Source: Xenoacremonium recifei
Lineage: Eukaryota > Ascomycota > Sordariomycetes > Hypocreales > Nectriaceae
Assembly: GCA_012184525.1 (NCBI GenBank)
Contig: WOFQ01000030.1
Span: 248,001-312,000 of the forward strand
Direction: 5' to 3'
Length of the DNA: 64,000 nt
Part shown: positions 34,666-45,989 of the stretch, piece by piece
Numbering within the stretch: position 1 is the first letter of the stretch
Layout: each line of letters starts with the position of its first letter
Notes under the pieces: generated by a model
What the model saw: the letters and a program-made list of their open reading frames with translations, nothing else
What the model was told of the DNA's origin: nothing
Database searches by the model: none
Made by a program: the position numbers and the translations under genes

Positions 34666-35166
34666 CGAGGATTATGTGGAACACTTCCAGCTCTGTAGTC
34701 TTCAAGCAGGCCTTGATGTTGAGGAGAGTTGTGTGAAGGTGATGCGATGCCTAGGAAATCCCCCTCCTTTTGGAAGTCCCGCCATGGAGGCGGGGTTGTA
34801 ATGGGACGACGATTAACTAGCTATAGAATGTTATCTCCGCAAAGGATTTCTCCCAATATTCGGCCGCTGCTGTGCCTCTCTGATTGATAAGCGCGCTAAA
34901 GTTCGGACTCAACCCCGACAGCGGCTATACACCAGAGTGTTGATAAAAGGAGGGGATTTGATTGGCGCGGTCCTGGATATCTTATTGCCCTCCTCCACAG
35001 GTTGTATCAACCCTGGGGAAATGATAACACGGACATGTTGAGTGACGATCTTATTGGCATCTATAAATCCAGGGGTTCCAAATTGACCAAGTCTGATTTC
35101 CCTACAACTAGGATCCCCTCAATTGGATTTGCTATTTAGTATTGGTATTTTTAATCGTGAACCATC
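34666..35166. promoter_or_regulatory. Divergent promoter with four GATA motifs
   Basis: This 501 bp stretch separates the GATase-like gene from a Dal5-type transporter. GATA motifs lie at 34831-34836 (TTATCT), 34885-34890, 34941-34946 and 35022-35027 (all TGATAA). A TATAAA occurs near 35060, about 105 bp before the transporter ATG. AreA-like nitrogen control is inferred. Confidence 0.5.
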
Positions 35167-36887
35167 ATGTCTGGAGCTCAGCATGTGCCAATGGGCAATG
35201 GTGTCGGGACGGACGCGACGCAGGAGGAAAAAGTTGGCACTGGATTTCTTGGAAATGATGCAAAGGTTGGAGAGAACCACGAGTTTCAGACAGCCCACAC
35301 TGATATCGGGTTGGAATATTATCGCCAATCGCAGCTCATGGATCCTGCTCGCCGTGAAGAGGTAGCCAAGCGGGTACTGAGGAAGATCGACTTTGTTCTA
35401 CTTCCTGCGGTGAGTTAGCTATAAAAGGGTGTGGTATCTCTGTGCGCTAATAGACCAGTGTGATTCAGATGTGTTTAATCTACCTTCTCTCATTTCTCGA
35501 CAAACAAACCCTCAACTATTCTGCGGCGTACGGACTAAAGACAGACCTTCATCTCAAAGGGAACCAATACTCCTGGATTGCGTCTATCACTAACATTGGT
35601 TACCTTGCGGCATCATATCCCTCTAACCTTTGCCTCCAGAAGTTGCCAATTGGGAAGTTCATTTCTGTCATGTTACTCTGCTGGGGTATACTGCTCGTTG
35701 CTACCGTCGGGGTTAAGAACTTCGCTGGAATGATGGCTTTGAGGTTCCTTTTGGGTGGTCTTGAGGCTTGTATTGGCCCTGCATGGATGCTCATAACAAG
35801 CATGTTTTGGACACGAGATGAGCAGCCTTTGCGTATGTGCATCTGGCTCGGATGCAATGGCATATCTCTTATGCTGGGAGCTGGCATATCCTGGGGTCTC
35901 GGCCATACCAACAACGCTCATTTAGAGCCGTGGCAACTGGTGTTTCTGGTGAGGACATAGATTTGGCTGCACTGTGATTGGATGACGCTAACATATTTCA
36001 TTATGAAGACTATCGGCGTCATTACGATAGCCGGTGGCCTCATAGCTCTATTCCTGTTTCCATCCAGTCCCATCGACTTCAAGCTCTTTTCCCACGAGGA
36101 AAAGGTCGTTTCAGTGTGGCGTGTGGCAAAGAATCAAACGGGAATCAAGCACAATGTCTTGCTGCCTTATCAAATCAAAGAGGCATTCTTTGAGCCGCGG
36201 GTATGGTTCATTGCGGCTCAGCAGATTTCCATCGGAATAATCAACGCCAGCATCACCAACTTCATGAGCGCTTTGCTTTCTGGTTTTGGATACAACCCCT
36301 CAGAGACAGTTCTTTGGCAACTTCCTAATGGTGCCTTTCAACTAGTCATGACGGTTGTGGCGGGATTCTTTGCTTCCAAGGTTCCCAACACTACCGTCTT
36401 GTGCTCAATCGTGGTTCAGCTCCCGTCTCTGGCTGGAATTCTTGGGATCGCTCTGATTCCAATTGAGCATAGACTGGCACTCACTGCCTGTTGTTGGCTT
36501 CTCGGCATTCTCGGTGCAGCTATCATTCTAAATTGGTCCATTGTTGCGGCTAATTTTGCTGGACATACAAAGCGGATGACAGTCAATGGATTGAACTTTG
36601 TTTTCTATGCGGCCGGCAATATCATCGGCCCCTTTATGTTTGAAAGCAAAGAGGCACCCAGATACATGACTGCTATAAAATCCCTTATTGGTATCTACTC
36701 TTCTAGCATATTTTTCACGGCTCTCATCGGTCTTTCAATGTGGTTGTCGAATAGAAGCCGGGACAAACACAGACATGGAATCGAAACAGGGGAAACAATT
36801 GGGGATCTTGTGGAAGACCCCAGCAATGAGAACGGGTTTAAGGACTTGACTGATAAGGAGAATCATAAATTCAGATACAAGCTGTAA
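35167..36887 (+). CDS. MFS transporter, Dal5-type anion:cation symporter family
   Basis: Three exons (35167-35409, 35469-35948, 36009-36887) give 533 residues. The start RRVLRKIDFVLLP-like helix, FLDKQTLNYSAAYGL in helix 1 and the C-terminal FKDLTDKENHKFRY tail are signatures of the allantoate permease family. About twelve hydrophobic segments are present. Relatives carry allantoate, ureidosuccinate, vitamins, dipeptides or small organic acids in with protons. The substrate is unknown. It shares its first intron position with the next transporter, which faces it tail to tail 148 bp away. Confidence 0.9.
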
Positions 36888-37035
36888 TCCATGGGAGAAT
36901 TGAACATTGTTGTGGTGTGACAACACAGAGCAAATAGGTACAGCGCATGTCCTATGCTAAACAGTCCCTATTGTTAAATGGACAGCATAGAAGCCTGCCT
37001 AGATGGAACTTAGCTTTGAGTTTTCTCATAACAAT

Positions 37036-38713
37036 TCAGAAGCTGTATCTAAACATCCTGTCCTCCTTGTCCGTCATATCAGACTTCGGCTGGCCATTCT
37101 TGTCTAGGTCAATTTCCCCAGGTCCATCCATGTGAACCTGTTCTCCACTAGAATCCCTACTATTGTTATCGTGTACGCAAACCAATCGGTAGGAAATGGT
37201 GACGACGAAGAGAAGAGCCCATGTGACCAGTGAGGTGATGACTCCCGATGTGTACCGTGGCTTATGCGTCCATAGTTGCGGGGACCCGATGCAGCCTGCA
37301 CAGTAGCCAATAAAGAACATTCCGTTTACCACAGCCCGCTTGGTATTGCCTTTGACATTTGATGCGAACAAGGATAAGAGGATGGACATGATGGACGAGA
37401 TACAAGACGACTAGAGTGAGTTAGCTTTGCAATAAAACGGATAAGAATACAGTTCACTTGCCAGCCATGCAGACACGATGATGCCCCAATGACAATCGAG
37501 AGATAGTGTCATAAGGAGGATATTCCCAGCCACAGGAGGAATCATGAGAGCAATTACAACGAGGGTCCTGTTTTTGGGGAACGCCCAGCAGAGCAGAACG
37601 CCAACCCACAACATGAAGACTTGGACCGCGCCCGATGGTGCGGTGAAAAGCATCGTATTCAACTGATCATAGCCAATAGCCTTGATCATGAGAGAAGCAA
37701 AAGTCAGCACCGGCGATTGCATCGTCACCAATACTCCGAACCAGAAGACTGCCCAGGCTTTGAGATCCAGCATGGCCTCTTTCAGTTGGGTCAGGGAGAA
37801 GGAAGTCTTATCCCCTCCTTCGTAATCTAGTGCCATTCTTGCGGACAGTACTTCTTTCTCCCTAGAAGTAAGGAACCAGGCATCATTTGGTCCTTGGGGC
37901 ATAAGTAGAAGAAAAGCGACACCCGCAGCTGCCGTCAAGGCGCCACAAATGATGAACAAAACCCGCCAGGGTTGGAGGCTGAGGCCCGTATTCTTACCAA
38001 TGCCGTACATCAAGAGACATCCCAGTACCTGGGCGAGGCCGTTCATCGTAACCCAAAGTGCGGTTCGTAGCGCGTGTTCATTCTTGCGCCACCATATAGA
38101 AGTAATTGTCACAAATGCGGGAGACACCACGCCTTCGGAGAAGCCGAGAAGAAAGCGAACAGTAGCAAAGCCCGCGAATGACTTTGGTGCAGCAAGACAC
38201 ATGCAAATTATCCCCCATATAATTCTGCAAATGTTAACAAGCGCGTCTTTCGAGCAGCTTATTGGTATGTAACGTACACGGTCACTCCGACGGTTTTAGT
38301 TAATGGGAGACGGCTCATGACATAGATGAAAGGGTATTCGGAGACGAGCTGGCCAACATAAAAGATGGAACTGCACCAGGAATATTGTGAACTAGTCAGA
38401 TCGAGGTCATCGATTAAGCCAAAGACGCCGGCGTAGCTTAAACTCTGCTTGTCGAGGTATTGAAGAAAGAAAACGCAACACATCTGAGGTGTAGCGCCGT
38501 CACAAAGTGTTCTCATTCAAGGTTTCAATGGGATTGGTGACAATAACTTACAAATGGGAGAATAACGAGGTCAATTTTACGAAGAACTGCTTTTTCCTCC
38601 TCATCAGAGTAAGCGACAGTCGTAACAAATATTGTTCCCGGTGTTTCGTCCATTCCAATGGCGTTCTCGCCGTTAAAAGAGGTGGGGAGTTTTGTTTTCA
38701 CGTCAGAGACCAT
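37036..38713 (-). CDS. MFS transporter, Dal5-type, with a GC-AG intron
   Basis: Four exons (38713-38552, 38483-38278, 38224-37462, 37410-37036) give 501 residues. YLDKQSLSYAGVFGL in helix 1 and the tail SDMTDKEDRMFRYSF mark it as a paralogue of the neighbouring transporter. The third intron must start with GC (G|GCAAGT at 37461) for the frame to hold: a GT donor four bases further on breaks it, and the GC donor restores ASNVKGNTKRAVVNGMFF. The first intron lies at the same place as in the neighbour, just after RKIDLVILPF. It is divergent from the amidohydrolase. Confidence 0.88.
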
Positions 38714-39172
38714 TTTTTATTGTCAAATATCAGGGTTATTTCTTAGTCGAAACTTCAATGAGTCGGTAGGTCTGGAATTGTTGCACATAATCACGCGAAG
38801 GAAGGGGGAGGTAGGGAACGTACTTATGATATAATGTAACCCTCAAGACTCACTACGGAGTTAAATTTAGTGCTATCAGGAAATCGTAATCGTAGTCATT
38901 GACTATTGGAGTACTCGTATGTTCCTTACAACCCTTTCAGTGGAGCCGAGGAGGGTAACCATGCTGCCGATGATAGAGGGCCATCGGCCCGATGTCCAAG
39001 TTCGGCAAACTGGCTATCTCGCGCCAGGTTGCCGACAGTTATTTTCATTACAGCTAGAGACCGTAGTAAACAAGGGACCCGAATGACAAGGATACAGGAA
39101 ACAGATAAAACTGTATTAGCGATTCAACTTTACTCGCATCGTGATTGTAAATCGCTGCTTCTCTCTATTGCG
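38714..39172. promoter_or_regulatory. Divergent promoter, transporter and amidohydrolase
   Basis: This 459 bp stretch has GATA motifs at 38971-38976 (TGATAG) and 39103-39108 (AGATAA). The amidohydrolase frame is open through part of it, from 38906, but this looks like untranslated leader. Confidence 0.4.
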
Positions 39173-40498
39173 ATGATTCAAGACACAGATATCAAGCCTT
39201 GGTTACGCGGGCCAGCGCAGTCCCGGGTTTTTACCCATGCGAACGTCATTGACGTTGTCTCCGGAACCGTTACTGAAAACGCTACGGTGTTCATCAATAG
39301 CGGCAAAATCGAGCACGTTTTCATAACTGAGTCACCTATCACAACACCGCCAAATTACTCAGTTGTCGATTGCCGCGGCAAATTTCTCTGTCCGGGCCTC
39401 TTCGACGCCCATGTTCATTTCTGCGCCGTCCCTGGCTTCCGGGACCTCTCCAAGGCCTTTGGCAACCATCGCGATGTGTCACTGTTGCGCCAGCCCTATG
39501 TTGCCGCTCAAATGCTCTATCGCGGCTTTACCAGTGTGCGCGACTGTGGTGGTGCCCAGTTAGCTTTGAAGGAAGCGATTGAGGAGGGCATCTTCCCAGG
39601 TCCTCGTCTATTTATTGCCGGCCACGCCCTTTCGCAGGCTGGCGGACATGGTGACATTCGGGGGCCTCACGAAGACAGCCTGGAGTGTTGTGGGGGTCAC
39701 ACTAATGGTCTTGGGCGTCTTTGCAATGGCGTACCTGAATGTATGACGGCTGTGCGTGAAGAGATCCGGTCGGGGGCCGACTTCATCAAGATTATGGGCT
39801 CAGGAGGGGTATCAACGCCCACAGATAAATTGGAGCACCTACAATTCACAAGAGCCGAGATTCAGGCCATGGTAGAATGCGCAAATAATGCCGGAACTTT
39901 CGTCACGGCGCATGCGTATACTCCAGAGGCTATCAAACACTGTATTGACAACGGTGTACGGGGCATAGAGCACGGAAACTTTCTGGATGAGGCAACAGCT
40001 AAGCTTATGGCAGAGCAAGATATCTATCTGACACCAACTCTTGTTTCATACAATGAAATGGCCTCCAGTCGTTGGAAAGGGTATCTTCCACCCGAGTCCC
40101 AGGCTAAGAATGACATTGTCTTTGAGGCTGGTCTCAAGGCCTTGGGAATTGCATCGGAGGCAGGGGTAACGATGTGTTATGGGAGTGACCTTTTGGGTCC
40201 ATTGGGTATCGCACAATCGCGAGAATTTTCTATTCGGGCTAATGCGTTGAAGCCGCTGGAGATCTTACGAAGTGCAACAATAAACCCCGCTAGAATGATG
40301 GGCCGAGCCGAGTCTCTAGGACAGGTAAAGGTAGGTTTTACAGCGGATCTCCTCATACTGGAGAAGAATCCTCTTGACGACGTGGTCATCTTCGACGAAC
40401 CAGAAAAGAACGTGCTCGCAGTTCTGAAGGACGGGAGGGTATGTAAGAGCAGGTGGACAAGTATCGCTGAGGACGCTCAGATACCTGTCAGAATATAA
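39173..40498 (+). CDS. Metal-dependent amidohydrolase (imidazolonepropionase/prolidase-like)
   Basis: A single exon of 441 residues from the ATG at 39173. An upstream in-frame ATG at 39083 exists, but the family N-terminus (FTHANVIDVVSG) begins about residue 20 of the shorter form. The binuclear metal site is visible: His80 and His82 in DAHVHF, Lys206 in FIKIMGSGG for carboxylation, His247 in TAHAY, His267 in GIEHGNF and Asp339 in GSD. Relatives cut N-acyl amino acids, Xaa-Pro dipeptides or ochratoxin-type amides. No signal peptide is seen, so it acts in the cytosol. An imported amide is the likely substrate class. Confidence 0.9.
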   Translation: MIQDTDIKPWLRGPAQSRVFTHANVIDVVSGTVTENATVFINSGKIEHVFITESPITTPPNYSVVDCRGKFLCPGLFDAHVHFCAVPGFRDLSKAFGNHRDVSLLRQPYVAAQMLYRGFTSVRDCGGAQLALKEAIEEGIFPGPRLFIAGHALSQAGGHGDIRGPHEDSLECCGGHTNGLGRLCNGVPECMTAVREEIRSGADFIKIMGSGGVSTPTDKLEHLQFTRAEIQAMVECANNAGTFVTAHAYTPEAIKHCIDNGVRGIEHGNFLDEATAKLMAEQDIYLTPTLVSYNEMASSRWKGYLPPESQAKNDIVFEAGLKALGIASEAGVTMCYGSDLLGPLGIAQSREFSIRANALKPLEILRSATINPARMMGRAESLGQVKVGFTADLLILEKNPLDDVVIFDEPEKNVLAVLKDGRVCKSRWTSIAEDAQIPVRI

Positions 40499-40907
40499 CC
40501 CGAGGTATAAAAATAGCTTAGAGAATAGAAGGATGATGAAAGATGCGCCCATCCGATTGATGTGAAAATTGGCTAGACAATCGCGTTTTCCTCGCTTGCT
40601 TTCTCAAATACGCTCCGATTGATAACTGGTTTCTACAGTAGGTGTGAAGAGCTAAAACCATTTGCCAGCGTTTAAGAGCACCCAAAAAACCCGGGACTGA
40701 TTAATTCATGAGTCCCATTCGTTGGTGAGCTTTGACCCCTCAAACACTATGCACGTGACTGATCGAAGTTGTACTTCGGTGGTGACTCCACGGGGACGAT
40801 CTCTTATCTCCATACGCATATGGTCGACTCTTATTCTGATTTATCCACCGTGCATGCCGAATTAACATACCTTTTCTAAGTCCTGGTCGTGGACCGTAAT
40901 TCAATTG
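40499..40907. promoter_or_regulatory. Upstream region of a zinc-cluster regulator
   Basis: This 409 bp stretch lies between the amidohydrolase stop and the next regulator. It has a palindromic CACGTG E-box at 40752-40757, about 155 bp before the ATG. No gene was seen. Confidence 0.4.
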
Positions 40908-43341
40908 ATGGACGACGTAGCTCGGCAGCGCCGTCGCCGTCGTCGGCGCGTTGCGGACGACAAAAGGAAGCGCGCTGCGCGAGCGTGAGTAATTACAGAC
41001 TTGTCTCGAACAGCCAGCATTGACAGAAGTATAGATGTGATCGCTGTAAAGCAAGGAAGAGCAAATGCATCGAAAGCACCCCTGGGCGGTGTCAGAGATG
41101 TATGCAGAAAAATCTGACCTGCAAATTTGAGATGGAGCCGAGCACACAGCCAACTGGTCCATCGTCACCAGTACAGGTGGGCAGTACTTTAAAAAATACG
41201 ATAGCTCCGAGTGATACTGCCGAAGAAAGCATATCAATTAATAGTCGTATGTTGAACTATATGCTATGGGTTCCTGAAGACTGAAATTGGACAACAGATC
41301 AAGCTGACAGAGTCGTGTGGCCGCGCTTCTTGTCCAGGTTGCGCGAGGCTTTGTACCTTGACACTCAAAGTAGCCCAGAGGCCCAAGACATGATGGCTAT
41401 GCAATCAGTGAGTTTAATTCTGCATTTCAATATGTACGGAGTTCCTAAGTAAATGGCCAGGACATCTCGGGACATCGGGGCTCTCGTCCGACGGAGTCTC
41501 GCCTGCTTCGTCAAGCCATCGACGTATTTCCGCCTCGCCCTGTCGCTGATTTTCTCTTGTCAGTTTGCATAAAACACGGTACAGACGCATTCTTCTATTT
41601 TGATCAATCTCAGCTCCTCTCAGAGATAGACTCATTCTACAACGATGCACAGTCCCAGATCCGTTCTGATTGCGGCTTCGTCGGACTCGCCCTCGCTGTT
41701 TTTGCGTTAGGTAGCCAGTGGACGACAATGGTTAAACCGACGGATATATCTCCGAGTACAGCTTTCACCGCTATCGATAACGACCCCGGGAGAATATTTC
41801 ACGAGCAACTCAAGAGCCTCGTGCCAGAGCTCATTGAGCGACCATGTCTTCGGTCAATCCAGGTTCTGTTCATCATGAGTGTCTACCTCCTGCCCTCAAG
41901 CGCTGTTGGCTCGTCGTATGTTTACATGGGTCTTGCGTTGCGCAAAGCACTGGCATTTGACCTACACCACTCCGCCGATGAGAATATAGATCTGGAGGAG
42001 ATAGAACGCCGCCGACGGCTTTGGTGGTCAATTTATTCTTTAGAGAGGTATGTATAGTATAGTTAATCCTCGTTCGCCGTACTGACAAGAGTTACAGAAT
42101 TACCGCTATTAAGCTTAATAAGTCCCGTATCATGGATCTAAAAGATGTCTCCATCGGACTCCCTTCCCCAGTTGCTGCTATGGATCAAAAACAAGTCTTT
42201 GACAATGTGCAACATCAAATTGCTTTAGCGAAGCTAGTCAAGGTGTTAGACCGAGTGGTCGATGTGAAGTAAGTCAAATCATCTGGACCAAGAATCAGAA
42301 CCTTATAAACTGACGCATATTTGCAAACTCAGTCATCTAAAAGGTCGAGACCGAATAAATGCTATTGCACAGGTCGAGGAAGATCTCAAACAGTGGAAGC
42401 ATTCACTTCCTCCGGAATTTAAACTCGCGGATATCCAGGCCTCAGACCCAAGCTATCGTGCGGTACTCCATCTATATCTCAACTACTATTATGCGTGGAT
42501 TGCAATGGGCAAGGTGTCTGTTGTTGCTGTCGTTCGCGCTTACTTACGGCAACATCTTGGCGAAAATGACGAGCCCTTGTCAGTAGAGCCAGCGGTTCGT
42601 GATCTTAGCCTTGCTTGTGTCAAAGCTGCGACCAAGATCCTACGCCTTTTTGAAACACTCAAGAACACTGCGAACATAACTCGGTTCTCGTTCACCGATT
42701 TTCAAGGGTGCAGCATTGCTACCATCATAAGTTTATTATCGGGAATCATGGAAAGAGATGCAGGATACGAGTCACGTGTCGGTTTTGGGCTGGGTTGTCT
42801 TCGTAAAATGGCAACAGGAAACACCACAGCTAAAGTTGGTGTGCGTTTTGTTGAAGCGCTGCAGTCGATGGCCGATGAAGCCGTGGAGAGGTTACGCAAT
42901 ATTCAGACAACTGTAAGGCGCCCAGTGGAGTCAGAAGGGACCGAGGCCACTGCTGCTGAGTATTCGCGATGGACTATGTGGCTGTCGAAAATGGAGGAGT
43001 CCTCGCACCCAAGTGTTAGCACGCCAACAAACACTTTACAACAAACTGCGCCCTCAACTCTCTCTATGCAGAATGCGGAAGCCCTGCAGTCCACAATTTG
43101 GACGGGGCCCTCGAGAGAGGTCTCTGTTTGGAGTGAGCCAGAGCAGATACACTTACTTGAGCCTGTACCGCCGCTTCTATCTACGGACTCGTTTGGCCCG
43201 CTGTCAGATATGCACTCGGATCCTCTCTTTGTCATTCCAGACATTATACCGACATCTCTATACGGCGATGACCAGAACTTTTTCATGGGGATGACGGGGC
43301 TCGATTGTTTGGACTTCTCAGAACTGACCACGCCGTTCTAA
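40908..43341 (+). CDS. Zn(II)2Cys6 transcription factor with fungal_trans domain
   Basis: Six exons (40908-40984, 41035-41246, 41298-41407, 41461-42047, 42098-42268, 42333-43341) give 721 residues. An Arg-rich run (residues 6-14) precedes the zinc cluster C27-X2-C30-X6-C37-X7-C45-X2-C48-X6-C55, which the first intron interrupts just before Cys27. RRRRLWWSIYSLERRIT marks PF04082. Exon 3 could also begin at 41304, since CAG and AAG acceptors lie six bases apart and keep the frame. It sits between the amidohydrolase and the NCS1 permease and may control either (inference). Confidence 0.87.
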
Positions 43342-43571
43342 ACGGAGCTCTACTACTACTTATTCTGCTTGAGATCGATGTGTAGCATCTTAGCAATGGG
43401 CCTGACTTCCGAGCTTAGTCGTCTTGACGAGTTACTATCTCCGCAATGGACAATAAATGCTTATCAAGCGGGTGAAGTGTCAATAAGGTCGTTCTATCGA
43501 AAAAGAAAGCGAATTGCATTGCTAACAAAAACCAAGAAGACTTGAAATTGTTCGTTATAACACTTTGAATC

Positions 43572-45315
43572 TCAAACCTCGGCAGAGATGCCTTTCTCCC
43601 CAACAGCTGCAATCACTACCCCCGTATCGCTGGCCGTCTCTGCTACGATAATTTCTGGCTGATCGCCGGGACTGACATAGTCCCTGGGTTCTTTCCACCC
43701 AGTCTCAACAATTTGAGGTGGCCAAACTCTGCACATAACCCAGTACGAGCTTCCAGAAACAAAAAGCCCTACCCAATATGCAAAGTAATAAAACCTTGTT
43801 ACGCCTATAGGCGCATTAACGCCCATGTTGTTGAGGAACCCATAGAAGTTAGGGATGACACCGAGAATATAAGCAACGTATGCACGGATATTCCAGCCAT
43901 GGAAATAGTGGTATGCACCCGTGGGGTTCGATGTGAAACAGTCGGGTATTTGGATCAGACCTCTGGAGATGAGATAGTATTGCGTGAGTAAAACTCCTGT
44001 AATGGCCGAGAGGAATATCTGGTAAGAGGACAGGAATGAGACAAAGATGGAGGCAGATCCCTATGAGAACGTAAGCAATGTGGAGATATTGAGACAAAAG
44101 ACAGACTTACGAGCAAAAACCAGGGGTTTATGGCAACAGAAACAATTGCGCAGATGAAGAAGCCTCGACGTATAGAAATATACTTGGGGAACAGCGCTGC
44201 TAGGTCATTCCCAGCCGGTAAGGAGTTTTCGAAAATGGAACTGAAGATAGCCGAATAAGCGAAGCAAGCAGCGATGAAGAAACAACCTGCGCGGTTGGCG
44301 GAGCTGTAATCTTCGGTCTGGATGTTGTCAAGAAGGGTGACAGGATTCCACACTAGTTCACCAAAAATACGCTGGCTCGAAGCGCACACAATGTTTCCCA
44401 CAAGTGCAACAATAAGATTTGACACCGGAAAACCCAGAAGGTTTCCAAGTATGACATCAGTATTCTTAGGAGCGTATCGCTGAAAGTCGGCTGCATTGCT
44501 GGCGAAGGTTGCACAGTTTGCTGCACCGAGGAAGAAGAATCGTATTATAAGCCAGGTCCTCTCTGAGCCCTTGGCGGTGCCACCTTGGGTTACAACAGAT
44601 CCCAGGCCGCCTGCTTTGGTCACCATCCAGACTACCATCGAAAGGGCAGAGACGATAAAGACAGCTAGCTTGGCGTAGATGAGGGGTCGCATTTTGGAGA
44701 CAGGGATCACTAGGAACGCAGCCGTGGCGACGACAAAGATGACGAATCCAATCATGTTGGCCGTATTGAGTGCTGAGCCGCTTCCCATTGTGTTGGGTAT
44801 GTGAGCAATGCTAGGGAAAATGGCGTGCAACATGACGTAGACACATTGGCCTCCCTGCACAGCGTTCACTCCTGTGCAGTCGGGTTAGCTGTGCGAAACA
44901 AGTCAAGGTCATCGTTCAGCGCACCATTCCAGACTATTGCCATTACCGCACGATTAAAGACAGGCCACCAGGCCCCAAACACCCCAAAAGACACTCGACA
45001 TAAGACGGGATAACCGACATGATATGTCGCCCCTGCCCGCCCGTTGAGTAAAATGATAATGGTGATCAAAGCCTGCCCGCCCGTTGCGCATGCTAGTGAC
45101 TCCCACATACTGAGTCCAAGGGCCTGTGCCGTCGAGGCGGCATACCAATTAGAAACCGTGGCAGTGGCCGAGAACCAGAACGTGAGGTACGTCCAGAAGT
45201 TCCATGTCCGGCGAGCGAGACTGACGGGGCGGATGTCTTCATTATCAAGAAAAGCATCTTTGCCATGGATAGTTTCGGCACCCCTCACAGCGAATGATCG
45301 ACGGAATATAGCCAT
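43572..45315 (-). CDS. NCS1 family permease (Fur-type: allantoin, uracil or related)
   Basis: Three exons (45315-44925, 44871-44111, 44060-43572) give 546 residues. ATVSNWYAASTAQALGL in the first helix region, NGRAGATYHVGYPV and GVNAVQGGQCVY fit the fungal Fur branch of nucleobase-cation symporter 1 carriers, and about twelve hydrophobic segments are present. Family members import uracil, allantoin, uric acid, hydantoins or nicotinamide riboside with protons or sodium. Substrate is unknown. It is divergent from a 2-oxoglutarate oxygenase across a promoter with several GATA motifs. Confidence 0.92.
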
Positions 45316-45989
45316 CCTAGGTGTTTGCGAATACACTCACAAGCGCGAGGAGTTTGGGTAGTGAAAATTGTCTGCGGCGACTCTGGGTCGGAAAGGCCCA
45401 AAGTTGATCGTACTACGTGCTAAGTGATATATGTAATACAGCCTTTTTTATTTATCAAGCAGGGGAACCCGGCTTCCTATCTATTATTACCACGGACATT
45501 CAAGATAGGGCAACAAGATAACCAAGTCCGCGCTTGTCACTTATCAGGGGCCACTGAATCGAGTCCAACACCTCAACTGGGAAACCCTGACACCCTAGAA
45601 ATCATAGGCTTGCACTCCATCTAGTGAGCTTCACATAATTAGCTGTGAATAGAAGTCTTAGTGTGGAGAAATTCAAGGTTCCTTATCTTTGGCAGGGCAA
45701 GATGCTCACCAAATCGTCCGGAGAACGACGGTGACCGGCTTTAGCGCCGGCAAAAGTCCCTTGCTAGCCGTAACGGATCGCGACGGTCATCGTCGGAAAA
45801 CCGCCAAGAGATAATACGTCCCGCGCAACGCCTAGATTGGTTCCGATTTGAGAAGGGAGATGGCATCAGATTCTACCCTTAAAGCACTGGTACTTTAACG
45901 AAGAATTCAAGTAGTCAAAGGTCAAATTGCCCAAACCCATACTTGGAACCAATCACCAGACCACTATCGCCTTCTTTCAACGAGCAAAG
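45316..45989. promoter_or_regulatory. Divergent promoter with five GATA motifs
   Basis: This 674 bp stretch separates the NCS1 permease and the oxygenase. GATA motifs lie at 45503-45508 (AGATAG), 45516-45521 (AGATAA), 45541-45546 (TTATCA), 45683-45688 (TTATCT) and 45809-45814 (AGATAA). About two are expected by chance. Nitrogen control is inferred. Confidence 0.5.

Noticed and set aside
38906..39172. N-terminal extension of the amidohydrolase
   Set aside because: The added residues have no family similarity, and the known N-terminus begins just after the ATG at 39173.
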